The position numbers and the translations under genes are program-made. This document shows positions 7,783-16,504 of a stretch of 39,641 nt of DNA, in pieces; within the stretch, counting starts at the first letter, position 1, and every line of letters starts with the position of its first letter. The notes beneath the pieces were generated by a model that was given only the letters and a program-made list of their open reading frames with translations, made no database searches and had not been told where the DNA came from. Source of the stretch: Gemmatimonadota bacterium (GTDB taxonomy: Bacteria; Gemmatimonadota; Gemmatimonadetes; Longimicrobiales; Gaopeijiaceae); assembly GCA_024638305.1 (NCBI GenBank), contig JAHEKN010000014.1, forward strand, positions 1 to 39,641, written 5' to 3'.

Positions 7783-10769
7783 CACGCGCGCTCCACGTTC
7801 ACCACGAACGCCTTGAACTCGGGGCAGCGCGTGTTCGCGTCGCCCACGTAGGGCGTGAGCAGGTTGGCCATCGACCCCTGGGTCAGCCCCACGAAACCCC
7901 AGTGCACGGGAATCCCGATCGTCCAGCAGGTGCGGCCGTTCACGGTGAGCGGTTGGATGCGCTTGGTGACGATCGCCACCCCCTCGACCTCGCCCCGCTT
8001 GGACCATACCCGGACGCGCCCGCCGTTCTCGATGCCCTTCTCGGCGGCCAGTCCCTCCGGCACTTCCACGAAGAAGTCCGGCATCAGCTCCACCAGCCCG
8101 GGCACGTTCGAGGTGACGAAGTGCTCGCGCTCGACGACGCGGTAGACCGTGCAGGCGTGCGGGAACTCGTCGTCGCCGTTCGCCAGCGCCTCACGCACGC
8201 CGGGATACCAGTTGACCGTGGGGTTCACGGCCACGTCGGCGTGGAGCAGGTTGGGCGAGGGGCTCTCCGCCGGCTCGTAGTGCTCGGGCATGGGTCCGTC
8301 GGCCAGGTATGTGGTGAACAGCCGGGCCACGCCTTCTTCGGTCATGATGAAAGCGCCGGCCTGGTCGGGTGGGGTGGTGCGGCCGTAGTCGGGCACGTCG
8401 CCGATCCACTCCCGTCCCGTCCAGCGGATGCCCGCTCGGGTGGCGTCCCAGGGGCGCCCCTCGCCGTCGGCGGACGCCCGGTTGTAGAGCACGCGTCGGT
8501 TGAGCGGCCAACTGAATGCCCAGCCGTGGTGGAAGCCGAGACCAGCCTCGTCGGAGGGGTCGCGGCGGGCCATCTGGTTCCCCTCCTCCGTCCAGCTCGC
8601 GCAGTAGAGCCAGTTGCCCGAGGACGTGGTGCCGTCGTCCCGGAGCTCGGCGAACGACGAGAGCAGGCGGCCAGTCGTCAGGTCGTAGCCGTTGATCTCC
8701 CTGGCGAGCTCGCCCAGCGTGGGCTCGCGCGGATTGAGGTAGTCCCAGCGGAGGCTCTGGATGGGCTCGTGGTAAGCGCCGCCCTCGGCTTCGTAGAGCT
8801 CCTTCACCCGCCAAAACAGCTCCGAGACGATCCAGGTGTCCGACCGGACCCCGTGGGGCGCGTTGATGGCCTTCTCCTTCCACTGTGCCCAGCGTCCCGA
8901 GTTGGTGAAGGACCCCTCGCGCTCGATCCAGTGCGTCGCCGGCAGGTAGAGCACCTCGGTGTCGATGTCTTCCGGGTTCATGCCCGGCGCCTTCCAGAAC
9001 TCGGCGGAGTCGAGCATGAAGGGGTCGATCACGACCTTCCAGCGCAGGTTGGACATCGCCCGTAGCAGCCGCGGGACGTCGGGCCCCGCCAGGAGCGGGT
9101 TGAATCCGAGCGCGATCAGTCCCTGGAGCCGGCTCTCGTGCGCTTCGTCCCAGAGCGAGAGCCAGGTGGCGTCGCCGGCGGGCTTCCCCAGGTAGTGGTA
9201 GCCGTAGTCGTTCTGGGCCGTCACGCTCTCGCCGAACCAGGCCTTCATCTGCGAGACGAAGAACCGCGGGTAGTTGCCCCAATAGTTCACGGTGTCCGGC
9301 ACCAGCGGAGCCGGCGTGGACTCCGCCAGGTAGCTGGCCAACGAGGACTGCTCGGGCAGCGGGACCTTCAGGTAGCCCGGGAGGATCTCCGCGACGATCG
9401 CGTGGTCGGTGGCCCCCTGCACGTTGGCGTGCCCCCGCAGCGCGTTGATGCCGCCGCCCGGCCGGCCGATGTTCCCGAGCAGCAGCTGCATGATGGCCGC
9501 CGTCCGGATGATCTGGCTGCCCACCGTGTGCATGGTCCAGCCGACCGCGTACATGATGGTCCCCACCCGGTCGGCGGTCCCCGTCGAGACGAGGATCTCC
9601 GCCACGTCGAGGAAATCCTCCGCGGAGCAACCCGCGATCTGCGCCACCACGTCGGGCGTATAGCGGTCGTAGTGCCGCCGCAGGAGCTGGAACACGCAGC
9701 GCGGGTGCTGGAGCGTGGGGTCCCGCGCCACGTAGCCGTCCGCGCCGCGTTCGTAGTCCCAGGACGACCTGTCGTAGCTGCCCGACACCTCGTCGAATCC
9801 GGTGAACAGCCCGTTCTCGAAATCGAACCCCTCACGCACCACGAACGCCGCGTTGGTGTGCAGACGCACGTACTCCTCGTGATAGAGCCCCTCGTCGAGG
9901 ATCTTACGGATCAGACCGCCCAGGATGGCGATATCCGATCCGGGACGGATCTGGAGGTGCCGGTCAGCGACCGCGGAGGTGCGGGTGTAGCGCGGATCGA
10001 TGGTAACGATGCGGGCGTCCCGGTTGTCGCGCGCCTCCAGAGCCCACTTGAATCCGCAGGGGTGGTTCTCGGCGGGGTTGGCGCCCATCACCAGGACCAC
10101 GTCGGCGTTGCCGATGTCCTTCCAGTGGTTGGTCATCGCCCCCCGACCAAACGTTGCCGCCAAACTGGCGACTGTGGGGCTGTGTCATATTCGGGCCTGG
10201 TGGTCGATGTAGATCAACCCCAGGGCTCGCATGGTCTTGGTGATGTGGTAGGCGTCCTCGTTGGCCACGGTCGCGCTGCCCACCCAGGCGATGCCCTCGC
10301 AGCGGTTGACCGTGCGGCCCTGATCGTCCCGCTCCACGAACGTGGCGTCGCGGGCCTCCTTGAAGCGGCGGGCGAACCAGTCCATCGCGAACTCCCAGTC
10401 CACCTCGCGCCACTCGCTGGCGCCGGCGTCCCGGAACAGGGGCGACTTCTGCAGCCGCGGGCTTATCGCGAGCTGCATCTGGGACGCGCCCTTGGGGCAG
10501 AGCGTCCCGCCGTTGATGGGGCTGTCGGGATCGCCTTCCACGTGGACGATCGTGGGGACCGTGTTGAGGCCGCCCGACCCGTGCACGTAGGCAATGGTTC
10601 CGCAGCCGACGGCGCAGTACGGGCAGACCGTCTTGTACTCGCGCGCGTTGGTGATCTTGAGCTGCCGTGTGGCGGCGTACGCCGGCTCCAGATCGAAGCC
10701 GAGGGGGCTGAGCAACCCGCCACCGGCGACCGCGGAGAGCTTGAAGAGTTCGCGTCTGGTGAGGTCCAC
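7782..10769 (-). CDS. Formate dehydrogenase alpha subunit, selenocysteine-containing, Tat-exported
   Basis: A 995-residue molybdopterin oxidoreductase of the FdnG/FdoG type that oxidises formate to CO2 in the periplasm. The N-terminus has a twin-arginine motif (LTRRELFK) and a hydrophobic stretch. The 4Fe-4S ligands are Cys49, Cys52, Cys56 and Cys91 (CPYCAVGCG, LCPKG). Translation meets an in-frame UGA at 10187-10185, residue 195. The context QARI-U-HSPTVASLAATFGRG is colinear with E. coli FdnG around Sec196, so the UGA is read as selenocysteine and not as a stop. Both flanking halves are open and in the same frame, and total length matches the family (1015). The start is the GTG at 10769 with GGAG five bases upstream; a TTG at 10844 would give a longer pre-Tat tail and is less likely. 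It heads the operon. Confidence 0.93.
10156..10187 (-). promoter_or_regulatory. Selenocysteine UGA and SECIS-like hairpin
   Basis: On the coding (minus) strand the UGA is at 10187-10185. Twelve bases later comes a perfect 6-bp stem GTCGCC / GGCGGC (10172-10167 with 10161-10156) closed by the loop AGTTT. Bacterial SECIS elements lie directly after the UGA within the coding region, with a G-U in the apical loop that SelB contacts. Here the loop carries G-U at the matching place, and the distance is like that in E. coli fdhF and fdnG. The folding is by eye. Confidence 0.85.
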
Positions 10770-10914
10770 GGCGGCTCCGACGGGGGACGGCCAGTGGGGC
10801 AGCTGCTCCCTGTGATAATGCGGGCGGGCATCGGCTGGCGGCAACAGAGCTGCGGCTGGCTGCGTGGGCGCCCCGCCTGTTCCCGATCATCGCTCCGGCC
10901 CATCTTGCGGTCCC

Positions 10915-11463
10915 ATGACCGGATCCGGACTCCAGGCCTCTGCCTGTCTCGCCGCTCTCGAGGCCGCCGGCATCACGCACGTCATGGGGATCCCCGACAA
11001 CAGCTCCGCCCCGTTGTTCGACCTTCTGTCCGAGCACGCGGACATCGAGCTCGTCACGGTCAGCCGCGAGGGGGAGGCGTTTGCGATCGCGTCGGGCGTG
11101 TGGATTGGAGGCGGCCGCCCGCTCGTGGTGATTCAGAACACGGGGCTGCTCGAGAGCGGGGACGCGCTGCGTGGCACGGCGGTCCGCATGGGCGCACCCC
11201 TACCGGTGATCGTCACCGGGCGCGGATACGCCAAGATGGAGCGGGCCGGCCTCGAGCCGGGCGTCGAGCTCGATGCCGAGCTCCTCACACGTCCGGACGT
11301 GGACTCCGTGGCGCTCCTCACCGAGCCCACGCTCGCCGCCTGGGGCGTGCCGTTCGCGCGGGCGTCGGGCCGGGACGACGTTGGACTCGTGGGCGCCACG
11401 ATCGAGCAGGCGCGGGCGGAGGAACGGCCGGTCGCGCTCGTTCTCACGCAGGCCCTCTCGTGA
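10915..11463 (+). CDS. Thiamine-diphosphate decarboxylase-like alpha subunit (ComD-like)
   Basis: A 182-residue Pyr-domain protein of the thiamine-diphosphate enzyme family. It is similar in layout to the alpha subunit of sulfopyruvate decarboxylase and to the N-terminal half of phosphonopyruvate decarboxylase. Seen are GIPDNSSAPLFDLL, VSREGEAFAIASG (with the glutamate that activates the cofactor) and IQNTGLLESGDALRG. The start ATG at 10915 was chosen over an upstream frame extension (to 10864) that shows no family similarity. It overlaps the beta-subunit gene as GTGA at 11460-11463. The substrate cannot be told from sequence; an alpha-keto acid with an anionic group is an inference from the family. 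Confidence 0.78.
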   Translation: MTGSGLQASACLAALEAAGITHVMGIPDNSSAPLFDLLSEHADIELVTVSREGEAFAIASGVWIGGGRPLVVIQNTGLLESGDALRGTAVRMGAPLPVIVTGRGYAKMERAGLEPGVELDAELLTRPDVDSVALLTEPTLAAWGVPFARASGRDDVGLVGATIEQARAEERPVALVLTQALS

Positions 11464-12050
11464 GTGTCATGACCAGCGGCGAGCTGCTCGCCCCCCTCGC
11501 GCGACGCCGCACGGACGAGGTCGTGGTGACCACCATGAGCACGGTGCGACCGTGGGGTCGCTACTCCGACAGCGATCTCGACTTCGCGTCGGCCGACAGC
11601 GCCATGGGCCACGCGGCCGACCTGGCACTCGGAATCGCCCTCGCCCGACCCGATCGGCGCGTGATCTGCCTGAACGGGGATGGCAGCATGTTGATGACGC
11701 TCGGGACCCTCGCCACCATCGTCGGCTCGGGCGCCCGCAACCTGATCCTGTACGTTGTGGACAACGGCGGGTTCGAGATCACCGGCCATCAACCGCTGGC
11801 GGACCACGGCCGGGTGGACTACGCGGGGCTGTCCCGCGCGGCAGGCTTCCCGAGCGTGTACTTCTTCGATCACGGAGGGGACTACGCGGAAGCGCTCGAC
11901 GACGTGCTGGCCGCGGAGGGCCCGGTGTTCATCCACGCGGTCGTCCAGAGGGGTGGGGAGGGCCCGATAAGCCGCGGCCCGGAGGCAGAGGCCGCCTACC
12001 TGCGCACATCGCTCGCAGAGTCGGCCCGGAGCCTACGGCGCGCCCTCTAG
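11460..12050 (+). CDS. Thiamine-diphosphate decarboxylase-like beta subunit (ComE-like)
   Basis: A 196-residue PP-domain partner of the preceding gene. The thiamine-diphosphate/Mg motif GDG-x(about 27)-N is clear: it begins at NGDGSMLMTLG and ends VVDNGGFEITG. Alpha and beta would assemble into one active decarboxylase, as in ComDE, with the active site at the subunit interface. The start is taken as the GTG at 11460, coupled to the alpha stop; an ATG at 11469 is also possible and neither has a strong ribosome site. Its 3' end overlaps the convergent VTT gene by 18 bp. Confidence 0.78.
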   Translation: MSVMTSGELLAPLARRRTDEVVVTTMSTVRPWGRYSDSDLDFASADSAMGHAADLALGIALARPDRRVICLNGDGSMLMTLGTLATIVGSGARNLILYVVDNGGFEITGHQPLADHGRVDYAGLSRAAGFPSVYFFDHGGDYAEALDDVLAAEGPVFIHAVVQRGGEGPISRGPEAEAAYLRTSLAESARSLRRAL

Positions 12051-12626
12051 CTCACCGTCCACGCCCGCCGACCGGCGCGTCCAGCGGGCGCCGATGGCGA
12101 TGGCGCCGCCCAGAAGCACGAGACCCCCGACCGTAAGCAACGGCGACTCACGCAGCAGCGACGGCAACGTCGACCCGAACGCGGTGAAGAGCACGGCGCC
12201 GGGGAGGATTCCGACGGCGGTCGTCCAGAAGAAGCGCCAGCGCGGTACCGCCGTCAGCCCCGCCCCCCAGTTCAGGGCCGTGAACGCGATCAAAGGGATC
12301 AACCGCGCGACCAGCAGCCCGCCCCAGCCAGCTTTCCCGACAGCCCGGTCCGCACCGGCCAGAGCACGGGGGCTGACGAGGCGCTCCGCCAGCGGCCGTC
12401 CCAGCCAGCGGGCCAGCTCGAAGCTCGCCTGAGCGCCCATCAGGGCGCCGACGAACGTGAGCGTGGTCCCGAGCAGGGGACCGAACAACATCCCGTTCAC
12501 CATGGCCGGTGCCTCCGCCGGAATGGGGAGGACGGATACGGCGGCCATGATCAGCGGCGCCAACAGGAGGGCCCACGGTCCCAGGCCCGCGAGCCAGGTC
12601 TCGACGCCTATGAAGAACGTGTCCAA
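12033..12626 (-). CDS. VTT-domain (TVP38/TMEM64, DedA-like) membrane protein
   Basis: A 197-residue integral membrane protein. Hydrophobic segments, a central GxxxG-rich region (NGMLFGPLLGTTLTFVGALMG) cut by polar loops, and RLIPLIAFTALNWGAGL are typical of the VTT/SNARE-associated family. An R-x-I-P motif of this kind is a hallmark. Members move lipids or phospholipid precursors across membranes, but the role of this one is unknown. The start is the ATG at 12626. It is co-directional with the RCC1 gene 87 bp upstream and overlaps the end of the thiamine enzyme beta gene. Confidence 0.8.
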   Translation of the reverse strand: MDTFFIGVETWLAGLGPWALLLAPLIMAAVSVLPIPAEAPAMVNGMLFGPLLGTTLTFVGALMGAQASFELARWLGRPLAERLVSPRALAGADRAVGKAGWGGLLVARLIPLIAFTALNWGAGLTAVPRWRFFWTTAVGILPGAVLFTAFGSTLPSLLRESPLLTVGGLVLLGGAIAIGARWTRRSAGVDGELEGAP

Positions 12627-12713
12627 GTGAATCGCCGCTCGAGGAGTTGGCAGCTACCGTGCGGTGCTCGCCCGCATCATACGAAACGACCGCCTAGCGC
12701 GGTTCACCAACCC

Positions 12714-14009
12714 TCAACCGATGGGCAGGATCTCCCGCGGCTCCTGGCGGCTCACCGTGGTGCCGTCTCCGAGTTGGCCGAGGTCGTTGTTACCCCAACA
12801 GAGAATGCGGCCGTCCTGCGTACGTCCGCACACGAAGCCCTCGCCCACGTGGAGCTCCGCGAAGCGTTCCTCCGTATCCACGGCGACCGGCGTCTTGGCG
12901 CACGGGATTCCGCCCCCCGTCACGCACTCGTCCGTCACTGACGCGCCCATCTCGCCGCTACGGTTCGACCCCCAGCAGAGCGCCCGGCCACCGGTATCGA
13001 GCCCACAGGACGACGTCCAGATGTACTGGCGGCTGAGCGACAGCGAGGCGAACTGCGCCTCCGAGGCCACCCGGACCGGCGTGAGCGAGCCGTCACCGCC
13101 CCCGTGGCCCAGTTGGCCGGCGTAGAGCTGGATGCCGCCCCAACAGTACACCGCCTGGCTGGTCGTCAGAGCGCAGGTGTGGCTGGCCCCGGCACTCACG
13201 GTCGTCGCGGTTTCCGGGAGATCTACCCGAACCGGATCGAAGTTGCAGGGAAACATCGAGTCGCCGTGCACCGGATCGATGAAGAGGCACTCGTCCGCCG
13301 TGGCCGCGCCGAGCTGTCCGAGCACGTTGTAGCCCCAGCAATGGACGTCGCCGGAGCCGTCGATGCCGCAGGAGTGCCAGAGCCCCGCGGAGACCGATGC
13401 GAACGCCATCGGCGCGTCGAGGGGGGTCGGCTCGAGCGAGCACCACCAGAACTCGTTGGTGGTCGGACTCGTGCACCGGGATTGCACCGGCAGACGATGG
13501 CCCAGTGAGGCGCCGTACCGGTCCCCACCCCAGCAGCTCACCGCGGTGCCGGCGATCCCGCACGCGTGGTAGGTCCCGGCCGACACCTGCGCCCATGGTC
13601 CACCGAACACGCGCGCACCGATCGGGGAGATGAACGCTCCTCCGTTTCCGAGCTGGCCGATCCTCCCCTCTCCCCAGCAGGTGGCGACGCCCGTCCCCGT
13701 GAGGAAGCAAGCGTACCCGGATCCTGCCATCACGTCCACGGCGCCCACCCCGATGTGGCTCAGCGTCGGCGCCGCGGCGCCGCGACCGGCCGGAGCGCTG
13801 AGTTGCCCGCGATCGTTGGCGCCCCAACAGAAGACGTTGCCGAGCGCGTCCGCGGCGCAGGCGTGGCTTTCTCCCACCGCCAGGGCCGTCCACACTCGCG
13901 GAGTCTCTTCAACGACCCCGATGGGATCCATGCAACCGGGGAGGAAGGTCCCGCCCGCGAGTGTCGCCACCCAAAGGGCCGACGCGCGGCAGCGTACCCG
14001 CATCCTCAT
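12714..14009 (-). CDS. RCC1-repeat secreted or lipid-anchored protein
   Basis: A 431-residue protein beginning with a basic, then hydrophobic stretch ending LPGC at about residues 23-26. This could be a lipobox, though Pro at -2 is unusual. The rest is RCC1-type repeats, each with a Cys-Trp-Gly core followed by GQL: FCWGANDRGQL, TCWGEGRIGQL, SCWGGDRYG, HCWGYNVLGQL, YCWGG, LCWGSNRSGEM and LCWGNNDLGQL. That makes a seven-bladed propeller. Conserved HAC/CG cysteines in each repeat suggest disulphides and export. Bacterial members are usually of unknown function. It starts 9 bp after the class V aminotransferase stop, so the two form an operon. Confidence 0.85.
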   Translation of the reverse strand: MRMRVRCRASALWVATLAGGTFLPGCMDPIGVVEETPRVWTALAVGESHACAADALGNVFCWGANDRGQLSAPAGRGAAAPTLSHIGVGAVDVMAGSGYACFLTGTGVATCWGEGRIGQLGNGGAFISPIGARVFGGPWAQVSAGTYHACGIAGTAVSCWGGDRYGASLGHRLPVQSRCTSPTTNEFWWCSLEPTPLDAPMAFASVSAGLWHSCGIDGSGDVHCWGYNVLGQLGAATADECLFIDPVHGDSMFPCNFDPVRVDLPETATTVSAGASHTCALTTSQAVYCWGGIQLYAGQLGHGGGDGSLTPVRVASEAQFASLSLSRQYIWTSSCGLDTGGRALCWGSNRSGEMGASVTDECVTGGGIPCAKTPVAVDTEERFAELHVGEGFVCGRTQDGRILCWGNNDLGQLGDGTTVSRQEPREILPIG

Positions 14010-14018
14010 GACTCGCCT

Positions 14019-15293
14019 CTAGAGCCCCGTCCGCATGTACCGCCCGATCGACGAGACCGCGCGGTCGATGTCGGCCATGGTGTTGTAGTAGTGCGGGGAG
14101 AAGCGTATCCCTGGCCGCTCGCCGCCCCGGGTCGCGGCCACGACCCCGTCTTCCTCGAGCGCCGCCAACACGCGCCCCGGCTCCAGGTTGCCCGGCTGGA
14201 AGCTCACCACGGCCACACGGAGGTTCGGGTCAGGAGACGTCCACAGGGTCGTCCCGTCGATCGACTGCAGGCCTTCGATCAACGCGCTGGCGAGCTCACG
14301 GCTCCGAGCCTCGATCTCGGCCCGGCCGATCTCCTGAAGGAAGCGGAGCTGGTCGCCGAACCCCTGGATGGCCGGCTCGTCCCGCTGCCCCATGCCTTCG
14401 TGCGTGCGGGATAGCCCGGATTGCCCGGTATAGGCGCTGTAGATGCTGGCGTGGAACTGCTCCTGTGCCGCCGGGCTCACGTACAAGACCCCCACCTCCT
14501 TGGGACCGCACGGCCACTTGTGGCCGCTCCCGCTGTAGAAATCGGGCCTGATCTCGGAGAGGTCTACGTCCAGGAGTCCAAACGATTGCGCCCCGTCCAC
14601 CATGGAGAGAATCCCGCGCTCGCGCGCGAGCGCGCAGAGTTCCCGGGCGGGGAATAGGTCGCCCATCGTGTTGGTGAGGTGCGTGAAGCTCAACACCCGC
14701 GTCCGGGGGGTGATCGCGCGTGCGAAGGCCTCCAGATAGTAGTCCGGACCGGGATGGGGATTCACGGGCTCGACCTCGACCACCGTGTAGCCGAACCGCT
14801 CCCCCTTGGCCTTCCACGCCCGGTTGTTGCTCGGGTGGTTCTCCGCGTAGATCAGCACCTCGTCGCCCGGTCCCAGGTCGAGCCCGTTCGAGACGAAGTT
14901 GTTGCTTTCGCTGGTGTTGCGGGTGACCAGAATGTCGTCGCCGGGGACCCGCAGATACTCGCCCAGGAGCGTCCGGGTGGTTTCCTTCACGCCAGTCATC
15001 TGCCGACGGAGTGTCGGCACCGGGGCCCGATCCATCCGCTCCGTATGGTCGGTGACGGACCGGATGGTGGGCTGTGGAGTGGGGCAAAGGTTGGCCGCGT
15101 TCAGAACGGCCAGGTCGCGGGGCATCAGGAACTGGTCGCGCACGCGCTCCCAGTCGGGCGCGGGGCCCAGGTCGGCGGCCGAGAGCGGACGGGGCCTCAG
15201 GCTGGCGATCGCCGGGTGCGCCATCAGCGCGGCCGATCCCCCGTACGCGAACAGACGAGCGAAATCGCGGCGATTCAAGGACGTGCTGCTCAT
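14019..15293 (-). CDS. Tat-exported class V aminotransferase-like PLP enzyme
   Basis: A 424-residue fold-type I PLP protein related to cysteine desulphurase and isopenicillin N epimerase. The N-terminus has a twin-arginine signal (LNRRDFARLF then a hydrophobic run), so it should be folded and exported with its cofactor. The PLP lysine is in GSGHKWPCGP; the Asp that contacts the pyridine N is in MVDGAQSFG; TRNTSESNN fits the phosphate loop. The start is the ATG at 15293 with GGAGG six bases upstream, in preference to a frame extension to 15329. The substrate is unknown. It is followed at 9 bp by the RCC1 gene. Confidence 0.82.
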   Translation of the reverse strand: MSSTSLNRRDFARLFAYGGSAALMAHPAIASLRPRPLSAADLGPAPDWERVRDQFLMPRDLAVLNAANLCPTPQPTIRSVTDHTERMDRAPVPTLRRQMTGVKETTRTLLGEYLRVPGDDILVTRNTSESNNFVSNGLDLGPGDEVLIYAENHPSNNRAWKAKGERFGYTVVEVEPVNPHPGPDYYLEAFARAITPRTRVLSFTHLTNTMGDLFPARELCALARERGILSMVDGAQSFGLLDVDLSEIRPDFYSGSGHKWPCGPKEVGVLYVSPAAQEQFHASIYSAYTGQSGLSRTHEGMGQRDEPAIQGFGDQLRFLQEIGRAEIEARSRELASALIEGLQSIDGTTLWTSPDPNLRVAVVSFQPGNLEPGRVLAALEEDGVVAATRGGERPGIRFSPHYYNTMADIDRAVSSIGRYMRTGL

Positions 15294-15311
15294 CGGGGCC
15301 TCCGCTGGTGG

Positions 15312-15323
15312 ACGTCCGGACGT
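15312..15323. promoter_or_regulatory. 12-bp perfect palindrome upstream of the aminotransferase
   Basis: ACGTCCGGACGT is a perfect palindrome 18 bp upstream of the start codon of the class V aminotransferase gene, in the 83-bp gap after the SorC-like regulator gene. Its place suits an operator. The binding protein is unknown; the adjacent regulator is only one candidate. Confidence 0.35.
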
Positions 15324-15376
15324 TCCCATCCGCCATTGAGCGTACGGACCTCAGCCCGGCAGGGGCAAGCCGTGCG

Positions 15377-16501
15377 TCAGAGTCTCCGGAGGAGCCTCCG
15401 CGCGGTCGGCGAATCCGTGACGAGATGGCTGACCAGCGGGCGCTCCGCGTCGAGCACGGTGCGGAGCAGGCGGCTCTTCGGGGCCAGGCAACGCGCACAG
15501 GGTCCGAGGGCCATCACGACGTGCTTTCCGCGCTCGACGAGGTCGGCCAGATCGCTCAGCTCGAAGAGGGTGAAGGCGCGCGAGCGCGTTTCGACCTCGA
15601 TCGGGCCGTGGGGACCGATGGGACGCCAGAGGACGTTACCGATACATCCCTCGCGCTCGAGGACGCGACGCGAGGCCACGTCGTTCGCGAGAAGTCGGCG
15701 GAGCGAGGAGTGCTCGTCGTTCCAGTCGGAGCCCGAGGTCAGGACGATGTCGACCTTCTTGGCTTCCCGGAACGCGTGGCGCACGCTCGGCATCTGTCGG
15801 AGTCCGTCGACCTCGGTGGAGCGGACCAGCCGAGGGGTCTTCAGGTCCACGAAACCGGTCTCGACGGGCAGGTCGTAGTGGGCCGTTAGCGCCGTATAGA
15901 ACGAGGCCGGGTCCATGGTCGGGTCCGCCTCGTCGAACCCCGCGCCCAGCGAGTGGAAGACGAGCTTCCGGGGCAGCGACTCGCCTGCGGGCAGGTCCAC
16001 CAGCAGCTCGGCGAGCGACTCCATCACCTCACGCATCATGAATCCACCGGCGATCCCGAGGTGAACCGTGTCCCCGGTGTGCGCAGCCAGGAGGTCCAAC
16101 ACCACGCCGGCGGCGCGCGATGCGACGTGGTAGGGGGACGCCGAGTGGATCACGCGCACGTCGCGGAGCGCCTCGTAGCGGTCTGCGATCTCTTGCGTCA
16201 TCTGCAGGTGGGGGGGCGGACGAAACCGGAGCCAACCGTTCGCTGCGGCCTCCGCCAGGAGCCTGTAGGCGTATTCACGGGTCATCCGACCGGCCTCGCC
16301 ATACCGTTCCAGGATGACGTCCCTGGCCTGCTTCATCGGATACCCGCCGCTACACAACGACTCGCAAACGGCCGAGATCTTCTCGATGCGGTCGAGCTTC
16401 TCGGGTCGCTCACCGGCGGGCGGACGGAGGCGTCCGTCGAGGACGGGCTGGCGCGCGCGCTCGCGCCGGATCGTTCCGCGCGGTCTGGGTACCTTGGGCA
16501 T
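15377..16501 (-). CDS. SorC/DeoR-like sugar-binding transcriptional regulator
   Basis: A 374-residue protein. Residues about 35-105 form a helical DNA-binding-like region (EKLDRIEKISAV, GRMTREYAYRLLAEAAANGWL). The rest resembles the SorC sugar-binding domain, which is related to phosphosugar isomerases: TVHLGIAGGFMMREV, KLVFHSLGAG, KKVDIVLTSGS and REGCIGNVLWRPIGPHG, the last like the gavGdi-x-x-xf-d-x-G segment of the family. It probably binds a phosphosugar. The gene begins 3 bp after the 2H-motif gene and so is in its operon. A near-end CARCLAP motif is not a standard feature. Confidence 0.65.
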   Translation of the reverse strand: MPKVPRPRGTIRRERARQPVLDGRLRPPAGERPEKLDRIEKISAVCESLCSGGYPMKQARDVILERYGEAGRMTREYAYRLLAEAAANGWLRFRPPPHLQMTQEIADRYEALRDVRVIHSASPYHVASRAAGVVLDLLAAHTGDTVHLGIAGGFMMREVMESLAELLVDLPAGESLPRKLVFHSLGAGFDEADPTMDPASFYTALTAHYDLPVETGFVDLKTPRLVRSTEVDGLRQMPSVRHAFREAKKVDIVLTSGSDWNDEHSSLRRLLANDVASRRVLEREGCIGNVLWRPIGPHGPIEVETRSRAFTLFELSDLADLVERGKHVVMALGPCARCLAPKSRLLRTVLDAERPLVSHLVTDSPTARRLLRRL

Positions 16502-16504
16502 CGT

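Noticed and set aside
10164..10187. A stop codon splitting the formate dehydrogenase alpha gene, read as a pseudogene or frameshift.
   Set aside because: The UGA aligns with Sec196 of E. coli FdnG, both sides stay in frame, and a SECIS-like hairpin follows.
9138..12050. A 970-codon plus-strand open frame.
   Set aside because: Its first three quarters lie antisense to the formate dehydrogenase alpha gene and have the Arg/Gly/Pro-rich look of a GC-rich shadow frame. Only the last 196 codons (from 11460) are a real gene.
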